Shown here piece after piece: positions 10,901-23,507 of a DNA stretch of 64,000 nt. Origin of the DNA: Edolisoma coerulescens (taxonomy: Eukaryota > Chordata > Aves > Passeriformes > Campephagidae). The DNA lies in contig VWZW01006276.1 in NCBI GenBank assembly GCA_013397115.1, forward strand, positions 733,581-797,580. The letters run 5' to 3'. Within the stretch, counting starts at the first letter, position 1. Each line of letters begins with the position of its first letter. Both the position numbers and the translations under genes were made by a program. Below the pieces are notes generated by a model. The model saw only the letters and a list, made by a program, of their open reading frames with translations, had not been told where the DNA came from and searched no databases.

Positions 10901-13900
10901 GCTGAAGTTCAACCCCCTGCTCAAACAGCAGCAGAATAACTCCTAACAGAGTGGTTAGGAAGGCACCAGGGCACATCAGGACACTGCTCAGGAAGGGCTA
11001 CACAAGGCAATCTCCAACCATGGTCATGGGAACATTTGGAAAGAACAGGAAAGAAATAAACACAGTAAGAAATAAAGAATAACTCATAATTAAACTGATT
11101 TACTCCTGGCAGAAACAGACACAATTCCATTAGCTTTCAATTCCATCTAAATATGCACCAGAAAGAAACTAAGCTGGATATCGACTCTGACCTAGTTGGA
11201 GTTCTTTATACTAACATTACTGTACTGTTAAAATACTGGTTTAAGAGCCAATTTTGGGCTGTTGCCTTCATTCTTGCACCCTAGAGAAAGCCAGTGGGGT
11301 AAACTACTATTAAATGAATGTGAAAAATGGATGCCTGGTTCTAAGTGCACGTTTATAAATATAACATCAGATCCAGTGGCTTACAACAGCTCCTCTCCCA
11401 AAGAGCTCTGCCCTCTGAGCCTGCCCCGTGGTGGTCGTGGGTGTCTCTGACCCAGCCTCCTGGACCAGCCCAGCACCTTCCAAACACAACCTTACACTGG
11501 GAAGATTCAGCTTTGTCACTGTAGCCTGTCTGCAGCCTTAGCTTCCCCATATCCTGGTGCTGAGGTGATTTGCTCATTATCAGATTGCTGTTTATTAATC
11601 AAAGCGGTAACAATGGGACAGAGGAGCTGGAATACAGCACAGACAGTGCTTCATTTGTTCCAATTGATTTTCCTATCACATTTTATTACTACTATTTACT
11701 TTGTATGCCTCGGGAAGATTGAACTGCACTGTGCAGTAGGGGTAGGGATTTGAATTTCTCTCTTTAGCTCTTTCTATTTCTGTGGTGATAGTCAGAACAG
11801 TGGGTTCTTCCAGCAACTAAGCCATGACCTTCTCTGCTATAAAACAGCATATGGAGATTTTGTGATAATGAGACTCCACCGGTGTGTGAAGTCCTGCAGG
11901 TGGAGTCCTAGGGAAATCCACGAGAATCACGGATACAGAGCACAAATTTTCTCTCCAAGATGACACCTTACAAATGCTCAGCACTGGCCAGAACCACTGC
12001 TGGAGCTGAAGCAGCTGGGAGGTACAGAACAGGCACCTGTGCTTAGGCTGGGACGAGCAGGTTGTACCAGGGGGAGGTTTTTTCCTGCAGTAAAATTAAT
12101 GGAGCTAATGGCGATGATGGGTTTTTTTCCTGCTCCTTCCTATCTCTTCTCTAATGTCTTAGGTCACTGTTCACAAGCTGGATCTTGCAGTCTCCAGCCA
12201 GCACATCTAAGCCATGAGGGCAGAGCAGATGATTCCTGTCAGGAGCTCCATGGTGCTTTATGGAAGCTGACGTGTGGGTCAGCAGGAAGACACAGGGTGG
12301 CACACGCTGTAAGATCACATTAATCGTCCCCTTGCCAGTAACAAGGCTCACTGAGAACCAAAAGCAACTTAAAAACTGACTGAAAAACTATCAAAATCTG
12401 TGGCGAAGCTCCTATTTTCAGCACAGCAGGGATTTCACTCTAGAGATTTATAAGTGTTTGAACTATATTTACTCTGAAATTGCCCCATTCAGTGAGTACA
12501 ACAGGAAGCTCATGGTTGGCTGCAACTGTAGGTGTCAGATGCAGTTGCGTGGGGAAGTGATGAGAATATATGTTTAACAAAGGCTTTGTTTTCTGCACTA
12601 ATTTTAGAAGTAGCCTAGTTGAGGAGTGAGGAGGCAGCTCTCAGGTGGTAGCACGTGTCATTAATAAAGTTCAAAACACAAACCACAGACAGTCAGCTGA
12701 GCTGAAAGTTTCCGTGGGCTCTTCACTGTTACTGGAAATGTGAGAGTCCTTCAGACAGGAATTTCTTTCTTATCACGACTTTTATCTTGCTGAGATGCTG
12801 TTTTGTAACTCAGGCAGAGTGGGTGAGTGTGTACATGTGCAAACACACATCTGTGTGTTTCATCACCACCCAGCAGAATGACTCTATACAGACATGCACA
12901 ACAGCATCCTTTTGGGAACACGACACATGGCATCGGGGAGAATTGCTCCTTTTGGCTGTTTTTTTTCCTTTTTTTCCTAGTAGAACTGTTTCTTTTGTTC
13001 CACCAGCAGAAGCTTTGGGGTTTTAGAGCTGAGCTGTATGTCCTGGCTCCTCTCTGAAGTACATCCATGCACTTGTCACTGGGCCAACAGCACCTGAGTG
13101 ACTTGGACCTTGCCTGATGGCTCCCTGTCCTCCTGCTGTCCACGACCTTGAGCTGCACCAAATAATTATTTTCGCCCTGATTTTTTTTCTTTTTCTTTTC
13201 AGCAGCAGTGGGGGTAATTGAATGATTGTAAAATAGGTCAGTAGGCCAGTAGGGGTTAAGTGAAAATGAAAATAATGCCACTGACGGGAATATTTTTTGG
13301 TCGCACTTAAGGTCACAGTGAGATAAAGGGTTAGGAAATATCAGCCTGAGAATTTAACGTCACAAATGGCTTCTGCAGGCACAGCCTGAGAGTGAGGGGA
13401 GGGGGCGAGGAAGGAGGGAGGGGAATGTACAGACCCTGGTGGTGGATTTAACCAGGCCTGAGTTCAGACGCCTGGAGCAGACTCACTTGAGCGGTATTGA
13501 TCAGAGCGGAGACATTAAGCATCTCTGTTAATCTGGCACTGTTTCATTCGTGCTGCATTATTATTGTTATTAGAACCTGTGATTTACCGTGTCCAGCCTG
13601 GATCAAATTCAGCAGCTGTATTTCTCCAGATTATTTTTCACTTTTCCTTACTGAAGTGCAGTCTGGCAGCAGAAGTTTTACAGCTCTGTGAAGGAATGAG
13701 GTCTCCCTCCAGTGGTGGCAGGAAACAGCTTCATCTCCCAACATCAATGAGGGCACGTGAGGCTGGGTAAATGGGTGTGCACCACAATACACTTCCATGG
13801 GAAATACTTTTTGAAGAATTTTTGAAGACCCTTCACTATTAGCCATCCCTTCTTATAACATTTCTCCCAGTAGAACCCCCCTGTATCTTTGAAAATCTTC

Positions 13901-16900
13901 TCTTGTCCAGCAAATCTCCTTTTAGTACTACCCCTTTTAACAAAATAGTTTAATATATGCAAATAGCACTGAAGTCCCACTCAGTTTGCATGTTTTACTA
14001 TTTGAGTAGTAATAGTTTCTATTGCTGATTGTCAAGTTGCACATAAAATACTGGGTTGGATCCCATCACCCCATGGCATGAGGTAATACAGTGCTTTAGA
14101 TGTTTTGCAGAAAAAAATCCCTTTGGATTAAGCTGTTTTCAGTTCAGAAGAGACATGTCCGAGCCCTGGTCACCTCGTAACAGAAAGCCATATGACACAA
14201 GTGCACTGGGGTGAAGAGATATTGATTTGCCTTCTGTAAAATAAATGTAAAGTCAAAAGTCTGAGCATTTTTCAGCACCTCTCCATACTCTGCCTGATTG
14301 GTGTGACCCTGGCTGCGAGCCCCGTGTCTCAGACCTTCCACAGCACATCCCAGCCCTTCCTAATCATCCTCGAATTGCAGATTCATATTTTGAGTTGCAA
14401 AACTTGTGTGGTCTGTGTTGTGAGCCACAAGTGCTCCCTTATTCATCCATTTTGTGTTCCTCCACTCAAGTTCTCTGTTTTTCCGCTCTCTCTCCTCACA
14501 TTTCCATATCTGAGACAAACTTCATAAACCACTTTTCTTAACCTCCCTAGGCCTTGCTGTAGCACCAGCAGAAAAGGTGCAATATTAAAAAAGGTATTAA
14601 AATAGCAGAGTGATACCTCCAGAGTGATGGGAAGCAGCGAGAAACAGAATCCTATTGAAACCAGTATTTAATGTTAATTATGCTTTTCCTTCCAGTAGTG
14701 AATAACCACTCGGTGCTGAAATTGGAAGACTTGCTCAGAAAGGGCTCCATGGGATTATTTGATTAGAATATGTTAGTGGTGCTTGTGGTTACCATTCTCC
14801 TGATTTCATGCCAAAATAAAGGGCAGTGATGGCTTGAGAATCAGCTAGAGTTCCCCTTCTTCTGAGCATCATAAACGGTTTAGAAAAAACACATCTGAGC
14901 ATTTTCTTTCTGAGGTCTTTCATCATCAGAACTGTGATATAAAATAGCTTTCTTCAGTCCTCATGGTATCACAACTGTTTCCTTAAATATGAATTTATTT
15001 TTGAAGATAAAATTTTATCTTCTCTCTTCCAGGAGAATGCATCGTCCATCGGTATATTTTGGGTTTCTGTTTGTACTTTTGCCCTGTCACCCCCAAATAT
15101 TCAGTGTATGTTTCTTCCTTCTCCTAGCCAAGGTTATAAATTAAAATTCAATTTCATTAAAGTTGTAAGTAATCACACTCTGGCTCTCATTAGTAATGAT
15201 TCGGTGCAGGGGGATCCCGGCTGCTCCCACAACTGTAATTCAATTGGACTCACCAGCTCTTGTTCACAAATCGCTTGAGCTGCACTTTCTTCCCAAATTT
15301 ATGGCATCAGCACTGTCCAGAGGTTGAATTACAGCTGCAGGTTTGATCAGGGACTGCATTATTCTGCATCTAATCCCTGCATTCTGACAGCGGTGGGGGG
15401 AGCACTGTTGTTTTACAGGAACTCTGCATTGTTCCTCTGCTTTATGTCAGGGGCTGAATGGCCTTTGGAATCAGGGAACTGTCAGCCCAAAGCTACAAGC
15501 AAACAAGCAGCTCCAGATGACACAGTGTATAAATAACAAACATGGAGACACTCAAAAGGCAGCACTCCTTCTTCTGCACTCTCCTAAATTACCGGGGTGG
15601 TGATTGACCACAGCCTGTGCTCCTGCATCAGCGGATGCAATCTGAATATATTGATGCTTTCTGAATATATTGTTGGAATGTGACTCCCAGCTTTTACCCA
15701 AAATGAGGAATGTTGATATTCACTGGTGGCACAAAGTCACTTCCACATTGATTAAATATTTCAGCCAGAAGCCATGTTCATGCATTCATTCACATCCAAG
15801 CCTTTCCTCTTGAGCAGTGACCTGCAGCCTACGGCATTCCTGACAAGAAGGGCTCTGGAATGGCATGGAGCAGGCCCTGTGCCATTTTCCACAGAGGTGT
15901 GTGTATCCCCTCGGCTGACAGCCAGGACTTTGCCTCCTGCAAGGCAACATGCCCCAAACCCCCTGGTACCCAGGGTTAATCCCAGAAGGATACAGAAGCC
16001 TTTACCCCTCCTAGGAACGCTGTCCTTCAGCTGACAGAAAGGGACTGGCAGCCTTAGTTTGGAACTGATCCTCGTTAGGAGCAGAGGAACATGCCCCAGG
16101 CACATCCAACCTCGGATCAGGCCGGGGGGAAATGGTGCATTGCCTTTGGAAGCTTCTCCTACTTTAGCATATCCGTATCCATGTGCTCCAACAACACAGG
16201 GCAGAGCCACAGCCAGCAGGTATCAGTAGCTACCACTCATTTAATTGACCTTTACTGTTAAATCATTAATGGAAATCACTGAACACAGGGCAATAAGGTG
16301 GTTTCACCACTGTTCTGCTGCTTGTGGCTTCTGCTAATTTTCTGGTGTAGTTTTGCTTGTTCTAATAGCAGAATCTGTCATCTTCTAGTTTTGCACAAAT
16401 CCTGGGAGGCAAATTAAAAGAGATGTGGAGCAAATTCCTGTTGACTTTAACGAGGGTTGTGGTTTTTAAAAACTACGTTAAGAAGAAAACGAAGTTTCTT
16501 TTATTTCTTTATGCAACCTTGTCTTTTTTCTACGCTTTGTGGTTGGAAAGACTCTGACATGAGACAGGCTATGGGAAATGTCTGCTTTCATATAACAACT
16601 CAGAACAGCAGCATTTGGCTGCTGGACTGCAGCTTTCAGAGAGCTGTCGGCATCACCTGTTGTGTCAGTCCCCTGTGGCTTGCAGATCCCCTGGCAGGAT
16701 TCTCAGTCAGCCTCCCAGGTGGGTTCCAACATGTTTTCAGTGTATTTTAGTTCCTTCGTTTGTCCATTTTTTATTCCTTTTCAAACTGAAATATATTTTT
16801 TCCATTCCTAATTAACTCCCTGCCACCCTGCTTGTGGTAAAACCTGATTTATTTCTCCTTCTCTGCACTGAGAGGACAGGATACTTAATCTCCTCTGGGT

Positions 16901-18712
16901 GGACGCTGAAACACTGTCTGAATAAAATGCTGATCACTCATCTGGTTAGCTCCTGCCAGCTCTTCTCTGCATTCCTGCCACCTGGGCTTTGCATCACTTG
17001 CTATCGTTTCTTTAAGTGACAGAGCTTCTTCCTTCTCTATTTTTTGGAGAGCAGTAATTCCTAAATTAGCTGGTCGTCCCATTTAGGTGTGGTTGTGAGT
17101 GTTTATCTTTCATATTATCTGTAAGACCATGAATATTCACAGACTAAAAAGGATTGTTTGAATAAACACTTAGAAAGGGTATTAAACCAATGTCTACAAT
17201 TTACTGCATTTGCTGTTCTTTTGAGACATTTTTTTTGTGGCTAGGGAGAAGGTTTTTATATCAATGTCCATTTGGTAGCTGCAGAGGAATAAAGAAGGCT
17301 TGAGATCCTTCATTCAGGGAGCAATGAATAAATATGTTGTAGGAACAAACAAATATTAGCATTTTGAAAGGTTCTGTGTTTGACACACATCTGCAAAGTA
17401 AAACATGAATTTCAGGTATATGTCCATGCATGCATCCATGTTTGCAGGGGCAAACTCTCTCAGATGGCAAACACTCACTGTAAGTGCCAACATTTTTTGC
17501 ACATCTTGAAAATATTTGTGTAAAAATGGAAAGAGGGAAGATTGCCCATCTGCAATGTGAGTGAGGAGTGCTGTGGGCAGGGTGCAGGTGTGCTCGGTGA
17601 AGGGAGCCAGGTGAGGGAGAGGAGGAATCAAGGCTTCCCTTCCTCCTGCTGAAGCTTTGAGAGGCCCATTCAGTGACATGTCCAATGACACTTCTCAGAT
17701 GCACCATCCATCCCTTCTGCCTCACCTCTGAAACCAGCCCAGGCTGAGGAACTTCACCGTGGATTCAGCCAAGGGACTCGGAGCCTGGCCCGCCAGCCTG
17801 TTCGTGATCTCAGGCAAATACTGGGAACTCTGTTCCATTTATTCATCCTAAAGTGGAGGTGTTAAGAAATATGAGGCTGGTAAGTGGGTGACAGGCATCT
17901 GCAAGTGTCACCTCAGCAATTCAGGTTCACGGAGAGTCTTGGAGTAGGATTGCAAAAATTGCATCGTTTGTAACCTTTTCAGCACCAGCCTTTTTAAAAA
18001 CAAACTGTAACCAACAGCTTTCCTTCGGACATGAGGAGAATAACTAAAGAGAACATCTGTTTTCCCTTTAGATGTGGAACTGCAATAGCAAGCCATGCAT
18101 AAATTTTATTAAGGCTTGCTAATTTCCGACGAGTTTGGGGAGATACACGTTACCCGTGGAGATATTTGGCTCTGCACCACCAGATGAAAAGTCATTTTAA
18201 AAACAATGCAGAAAAAATGGACATAGCTTGGCAGCAGATGTGTGAGGTTCTGCTCCCCAGGCTTTGGCTTTGTTTGTGCAATTTATAGATTTGTGCCCTT
18301 TTTTTTCCCTCTTAATGTCACTCATCTTGTTTTCCGATGACTTTTTATGACATGGATGACTAAACAAAATGCAACTAAATTGACAAAGCTGCTTATTGCT
18401 GGAGCCTTTTGTATACGAAATCAGAGGTCCAAATGCTTTCAGGACCTAGGTCTGCTTTTAAGTTGTTTCTGCAGTGCCAGGTTTTTCTGTACACTGAGAA
18501 CACTTGAGCCAGCATGAGCCTGTTCTGTCCCTTTTGCTGCAGGAATGTGTCCCCAGATTTAGAACTCAGAACTTGAGACAGCCCCACTCAGGTCCCACAG
18601 CCTCAGGTTCTGTGCCCTCTGAGGAAACATCTTGAAGCAGAACCTCAATTTCTGATCTTTCCTCACTCTCAGAACCAAGGTTCATCATCCTGGGGGGTAA
18701 TCACAGTGACTT
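4991..18712. other. intergenic region between CARD11 and GNA12, left part
   Basis: About 13.7 kb with no open frame that resembles a known protein and no convincing splice structure. The longest frames, such as one of 176 codons on the minus strand at 12751-13281 crossing poly(A/T) runs, look random. Candidate non-coding elements are described under findings at 13480-13640 and 15000-15370, and an AT-rich repetitive block spans 7590-8045. The rest is ordinary unique sequence. Confidence 0.7.
7590..8045. repeat. AT-rich block with repeated GAAAAT / ATTTTC motifs
   Basis: The segment is strongly AT-rich. GAAAAT and its complement recur at short, irregular intervals, densest at about 7684-7840, with imperfect inverted pairs such as CAATTGGAAA facing TTTTTTCAATGG. 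It may be a decayed transposon or simple low-complexity sequence. I cannot assign a family. Confidence 0.3.
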
Positions 18713-18932
18713 CACAGAGTCCCAGAATGGTTTGGGTTGGAAAGGCCCTTAAAGACCACCAGGTCCCACCCCCCTGCCGTGGGCAGGGCCACCTTCCACT
18801 ATCCCAGGTTGCTCCAAGCCCCGTCCAACCTGGCCTTGGACACTGCCAGGGATGGGGCACCCACAGCTTCTCTGGGCACCCTGTGCCAGGGCCTCACAAG
18901 AAAGGATTTTTTTCTAATATCAAATCTTCACT
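18713..18932 (-). mobile_element. CR1 LINE fragment, 3' end, minus orientation
   Basis: The + strand begins with CACAGAGTCCCAGAATGG and then TTTGGGTTGGAAAGGCCCTT, the complement of the CR1 3' end. It continues through the typical CCACCTTCCACTATCCCAGG and CACAGCTTCTCTGGGCACCC blocks and finishes near TTCTAATATCAAATCTTC. This is a 5'-truncated, dead copy of the main avian LINE. It shares its family with the copy at 22546-22873. Confidence 0.88.
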
Positions 18933-19462
18933 AAGAACTGCAGAATGCTTGGCAGGACATGCCTGGAATTACGCAGATCATGCCTTGTTGCATGAAATAA
19001 GTAGGAAAGTCACAGGCTGGGTTCAAAATCTGCTTGTCTTCTCTCAATAATTAATTGTTTGTGGATTAATATGAGTTTTTGTGTTTTGAAAGTAAACTAA
19101 TCCACTCACTGGCTGGTGTGTAATGAAGGAGAACAGGCTGCTGTCAAGCAGTCTGAAAATAGTGAAAATTAACTCCATGAAGTGTCACGACTCACATACT
19201 TTATGTATATGAGTAATGTGTCTTCTGTGGGACAGAAGATGAAAATACCACACAGAAAAGAAAAAAATAGTGGCTGCCAATTTAATAAGAGAAGCAGGAG
19301 TAATTGCTTTGACATAATTTGGCATTTTTACTGCTTGGTGGCAGCTGGGCTGGGCCACTGCAAGAGAACTCACAAACTGTATGAACCAAAAGTTCTGCAG
19401 CCTCTGTATTCACAGAGCTATCAAAGGGGAAAGAAAATAGAATTAAAAATCAGGATACACTG
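18933..19462. other. unique intergenic spacer between two CR1 fragments
   Basis: A stretch of 530 bases between two minus-oriented CR1 fragments. I see no gene or repeat in it. Confidence 0.6.
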
Positions 19463-19855
19463 AAATCACAGAATCCCTCCCGAGGCTGGAAGGCACCTCA
19501 AGGATCATCTGGTCCAACCTTTCTTGGCAAAAGACTGATCTAGACAAGATGTCCCAGCACCCTGTCCAGCTCAACCTTAGAAGTGTCCAGTGCTGGGGAA
19601 TCCACCAACTCTCTGAGAACACTATTCTGATGACAGATTGTTCTCATTGTGAAAAATTTTCCTCTTGTGTCCAATCAGAATGTCCTCAGGAATAACTTGT
19701 ACCCATTCCCCCTGTGTTTTCCATGTGACTCCTGGTAAACAGGGAGTCCCCATGTTCTTTGTAGCCACTCTTTAAATACTGGAACATGGGGATAAGTGCT
19801 CCCCTAAACCTTCTCTCGAGGCTGAACAAACCCAGTTCTCTCAGCCCTTCCAATA
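19463..19855 (-). mobile_element. CR1 LINE fragment, longer and older subfamily, minus orientation
   Basis: The left edge reads AAATCACAGAATCCC, the complement of the CR1 tail. GATCATCTGGTCCAACC, ATGGGGATAAGTGCTCCCCT and CTGAACAAACCCAGTTCTCT are familiar CR1 blocks in complement. It differs in sequence from the 18.7 kb and 22.5 kb copies and looks more diverged, so it probably belongs to another CR1 subfamily. It is 5'-truncated, with no coding capacity left. Confidence 0.87.
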
Positions 19856-22545
19856 GGGACAAGGCAAATACTGAGATACAAATTCACTAGTAAGTGGATT
19901 TTTTCTTGAGAGGTACCAAACTACTTCAGTTTTCTTTGGCTTCATGAGTTTTAAGACTGCAAGCACTTCAAAAAATTGGGATCTCTCAGAAAGAGAATAG
20001 AGTAGGGATCGTAAAGTCTTGCAGATAACAACCAGCCAAGGGTTCAATACCTACAGCAAAAAAATAATACTTTAGTACCAGAAGGTTCCCATATACTTAA
20101 TGATGTTGCTAGAAAATGGTTGATCTGTTTGAACTGCTCTTGTTCATTCCTCTGCAGGAGAATGTTATTCCCTCTGCCTCTCGCCGCTTTTTCATTCTGC
20201 CATGGGGAGTGTGCAGAGAGAAGGCCATTGAAAAAGCCATATAAAACCTTGAGAATGCAATAAGCAGAACATGGCACTTTTAACACGACAAAACTACCAG
20301 CTTAGGTAAGGCTTGAAGTGCACATAAACTCCAGCACCTCCTCAGGCAAAGAGAGTCACAGTCTCAACAGAGAAGCAGCAAAAGGAGTTTAGATCATAAA
20401 TGCTCTTCAGATGTACAAGCTTTGCTGCCTGAATGCACAATGAGCAATTCAAGGGCCCAGACATCTTCAAATCACGCAGGCTAAGCCAGGAGTGCACCTG
20501 CCCTGTGGTAGCAGCAGTTCAATATTCTGACTCAGTTTGCTCACCCAGCACAAGGAGGGTGATTTATCACCCTGGGTGATTCCATCACTGCACACCTTTC
20601 CCTGCTGTCCTGTCAAGATCTCCAGTTTCTTGCCTAAACTCTGGGGTTTTGATTGCGATTGCAGTAACTCTGGTATTGCTGCAAGGTGCTACTACTGCAG
20701 TGGGGGCAAATCCTCCTTGTGCTTTATTTCCTTCCCAGTTTCACTGAGCAAAATGCTCTTCCTGGCAGTGCTGGTGTCTGGTGGCGCTCAGGGAAACAGC
20801 AGCCGTGTCCCAGGTCTGGGCAAACAGTTTTTAATACCGGGTCCATCAGCTGCACCCTCAGCTCGAGAGGCAGCAGCTCCTTCCCACTGGGCCTCCTGCT
20901 GCCACTCCCATCTGCAGTCAGGTCTTCATGCACAAGCAGCCCACTGCCTTCCCCAGCTGCCAGACACCTTTCCAGCTTTAATCTGCAGATGTTCTCAGGG
21001 CCAGAGCCCCAGAAGTTTATTCCCCAGCCTTCCCCCCCAAGAGCTCCCCATCTTTCTGCTCATAATTCAGTTGCTTCGTAGCCAAGGGGAAAAATGGAAA
21101 TAATGTTGCCCTCGATGGCCCCTTCTTTCTATCCTCCAGTTCTCTGTTGTCTTCCATATTTTAGTCTTTTCCCTCTCTCTATGGGAGATGAAAGAAGGAG
21201 GAATAGAAGCGGCTGCACAATCAGCAGAACGAGAACAGGAGTTTTAGGAAGAAACAGAGATAGGGAAGAAGAAAACAGAGTAGAAATAGGAAAAAAAAAA
21301 AGGGAAAAAATGAAAAACTGAGAAAGTAAAAGAATAGAAAATTGAAGTAATTGATGTTGATTTATTTTATTTTGTATCAAAATAAATTGTTTTCATTTCA
21401 GTCTAAGCCCAAAGAAGGGAGATGAACCAGAAATCCTGAGGCATAGAGCTGGGAAGGTAATAAAGGGGGAAAGGGAATTCTCTGAGGCTGAGTACAAACC
21501 TGTCTCTCATCAGGGGCGCTTTCACCTCCTGCTTACGCCCACGACAAAACCCCTGCAGGGCCATCAGTGGGGACTGTCACTGTGGCTGTGAGCCCTGCCC
21601 GGGCCCTGGGCACAGCACCAGCCCCGGCTGCTGCAGGAGCAGACAGAATTCTGCTTTGTCCTGCTCCGGGAGCAGCTTCCCAATGATTCCATGAGGAACA
21701 ACAGTGCTGCGGGGGATGGAGGCAGGGAGGGAGGGGTGGACCTTTTCCTTTTGACAATTAGATGGGAGCTGTTGAAAGCTGCTTTCATGGATGAATGCAT
21801 GGAGAACTAAGGACGTCTGGCAACAGATTTATTTGATTCGTTTATTGTATACCACAATTTCCCTCTCCCAGATGAAGCAGGTCTGTCGCTGGAGTTGGAC
21901 TTCATAGTTACTGAACTCTCTGCCAAAACCCCTCAGCACCTCCGAAGTCAGAAGAGGACCTCAAGTAGGGCACAGACAAAGCCAGTGGGGCAGGAGAAAC
22001 CGAGCTAATGAGAAAACGCCAATCTGGGCACTCCACAGTTCCATAGGGCCTGATTTCCAGGCAGTTTCACATCTGTGGCTTCCAGCGGGAGCCCTGAGTG
22101 CTCAGCTGTCGTGAAAATCAGAGAACGGGGGGTTCGGCCTTGGGTTGTTTGTCTCCATCCCACCGGTGTGACTGGGTTCTGGCGGGGCAATCATGACATC
22201 CAGTGGGAAACTCCTGAACTACAGCAGCACTTTATGGGTGGAATGAGCTGCTCCTGAGTCTCAAACGACAATTGAAGGGTAAGACCATGGAAGGGAAACT
22301 GCTCAAGAAAGCTTCTGTAGTGAATAGCTCAGGACTAAGAGTCTTGTGCTGGTCTCCTGAAATCTCCAATACCTAAATGTGTTTTGAAATGTCTCTTCTT
22401 GCCAGGGGGAGAAACACTTGCTCTTTGGGAAAGAGCTGACAATAGCATCTCAGTGGGATTGATCCTCATGTAGGATTCTCACTTACATGAAAGCATTTCT
22501 TTAATTGTTTTTCTTTTAAATCTGTGATTCCCTGACTTTTTGAGA
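19856..22545. other. intergenic region between CR1 fragments
   Basis: Contains a 188-codon + strand frame at 20537-21103 that has no recognisable similarity and reads like chance (Ser, Pro, Leu and Cys rich). It also holds a purine-rich tract at 21181-21352 and a GC-richer patch around 21.5-21.75 kb. I find no supported gene. Confidence 0.6.
21181..21352 (+). repeat. purine-rich low-complexity tract
   Basis: The + strand is dominated by A and G for about 170 bases, with a run of eleven or more A near 21290-21300. It is best described as degenerate purine-rich sequence rather than a clean microsatellite. Confidence 0.7.
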
Positions 22546-22873
22546 TGTCTCAATGCCTACAAGGAGGCTGGGGAGGAACCTTTGACAAGGGCTTGTGGTG
22601 ACAGGACAAGGGGGAATAGCCTTAAGCTGAAGAGGGGTAGAGTTAAATTGGATATTGGGGAGAAATTCTTCCCTGGGAGGGTGGTGAGGCCCTGGCACAG
22701 GGTGCTCAGAGAAGCTGTGGCTGCCCCATCCCTGGAAGTGTCCAAGGCCAGGTTAGACAAGACTTGGAGCAACCTGGGACAGTGGAAGGTGTCTGCCCAT
22801 GGCAGGGGGTGGAATGAGATGATCTTTAAGGTCCTTTCCAACTCAAATACTCAAACCGTTTTGTGATTCTCAG
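22546..22873 (+). mobile_element. CR1 LINE fragment, 3' end, plus orientation
   Basis: Sense-oriented CR1 with GTGACAGGACAAGGGGGAAT, CCTGGCACAGGGTGCTCAGA and GGAAGTGTCCAAGGCCAGGT. It ends GGTCCTTTCCAACTCAAATA and a tail finishing TTGTGATTCT. The 5' end is truncated and part of the internal sequence is missing relative to longer copies. Short frames over it are transposon-derived and not genes. Confidence 0.92.
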
Positions 22874-23500
22874 CATCCTTAATATTCTGTGAAATCCCAG
22901 TCATTCTAGTAGTTTCCCTCAGCTCTCTACACTTGTGTCATTTGCCCCTGTGTTCAGAACAGGCTTGGGGAGGATAAATTATCGCAAACTTAAACTGGAA
23001 TAGATGTTTATGGCATAAATAATTGGAAGTACGGGCAGAAGTAATGCAGAAAGGACAAATAATCTCATAGAACTGAGAACACGTGCCTGTCTTTTATGAT
23101 TTCATTCTGCAGCCAGAAGGTCTGGGATCCCAGCCACTGCTCAGTGATCACACACCAGCTGCTTCCCAAAATGTTTTTTTTCCCTCCAGTACCTAATCAC
23201 AAGACCGGGGGGGATTTTCTTTCAAACGTGTACTTTGATACTTTAATCCCCACCTCGCCATCAGCCCAGCACTGGATTGCTCCAGCGAGTTTGTGAGGAA
23301 TTCCACCCGATGTCAGTCAAGGACTGAAGTGTCCCACAGGAGCAGCTTCACCCTGCCTGTTGGGTTTGGGATGTCAGAGGAGAGGCTGGATCCACTCGGG
23401 ATCAGCTCCCGGGGCAACCGGGTCTGCGGACACAAATCCCTGCGCAGTTTAGTCTGTTTGAGTAAGGATCCACGGATGCTGCAGTGCCATAGACATGTGT
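22874..23500. other. intergenic sequence leading into the GNA12 promoter
   Basis: Unique sequence whose GC and CpG content rises towards 23.4 kb. I see no gene. Confidence 0.6.
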
Positions 23501-23507
23501 GCGCTGA

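Noticed and set aside
12751..13281. 176-codon minus strand frame
   Set aside because: It translates poly-Lys from A/T runs and lacks any family resemblance; likely chance.
20537..21103. 188-codon + strand frame
   Set aside because: Composition is Ser/Pro/Leu/Cys rich as in random translations, overlapping frames are similarly long, and there is no known domain or splice context.
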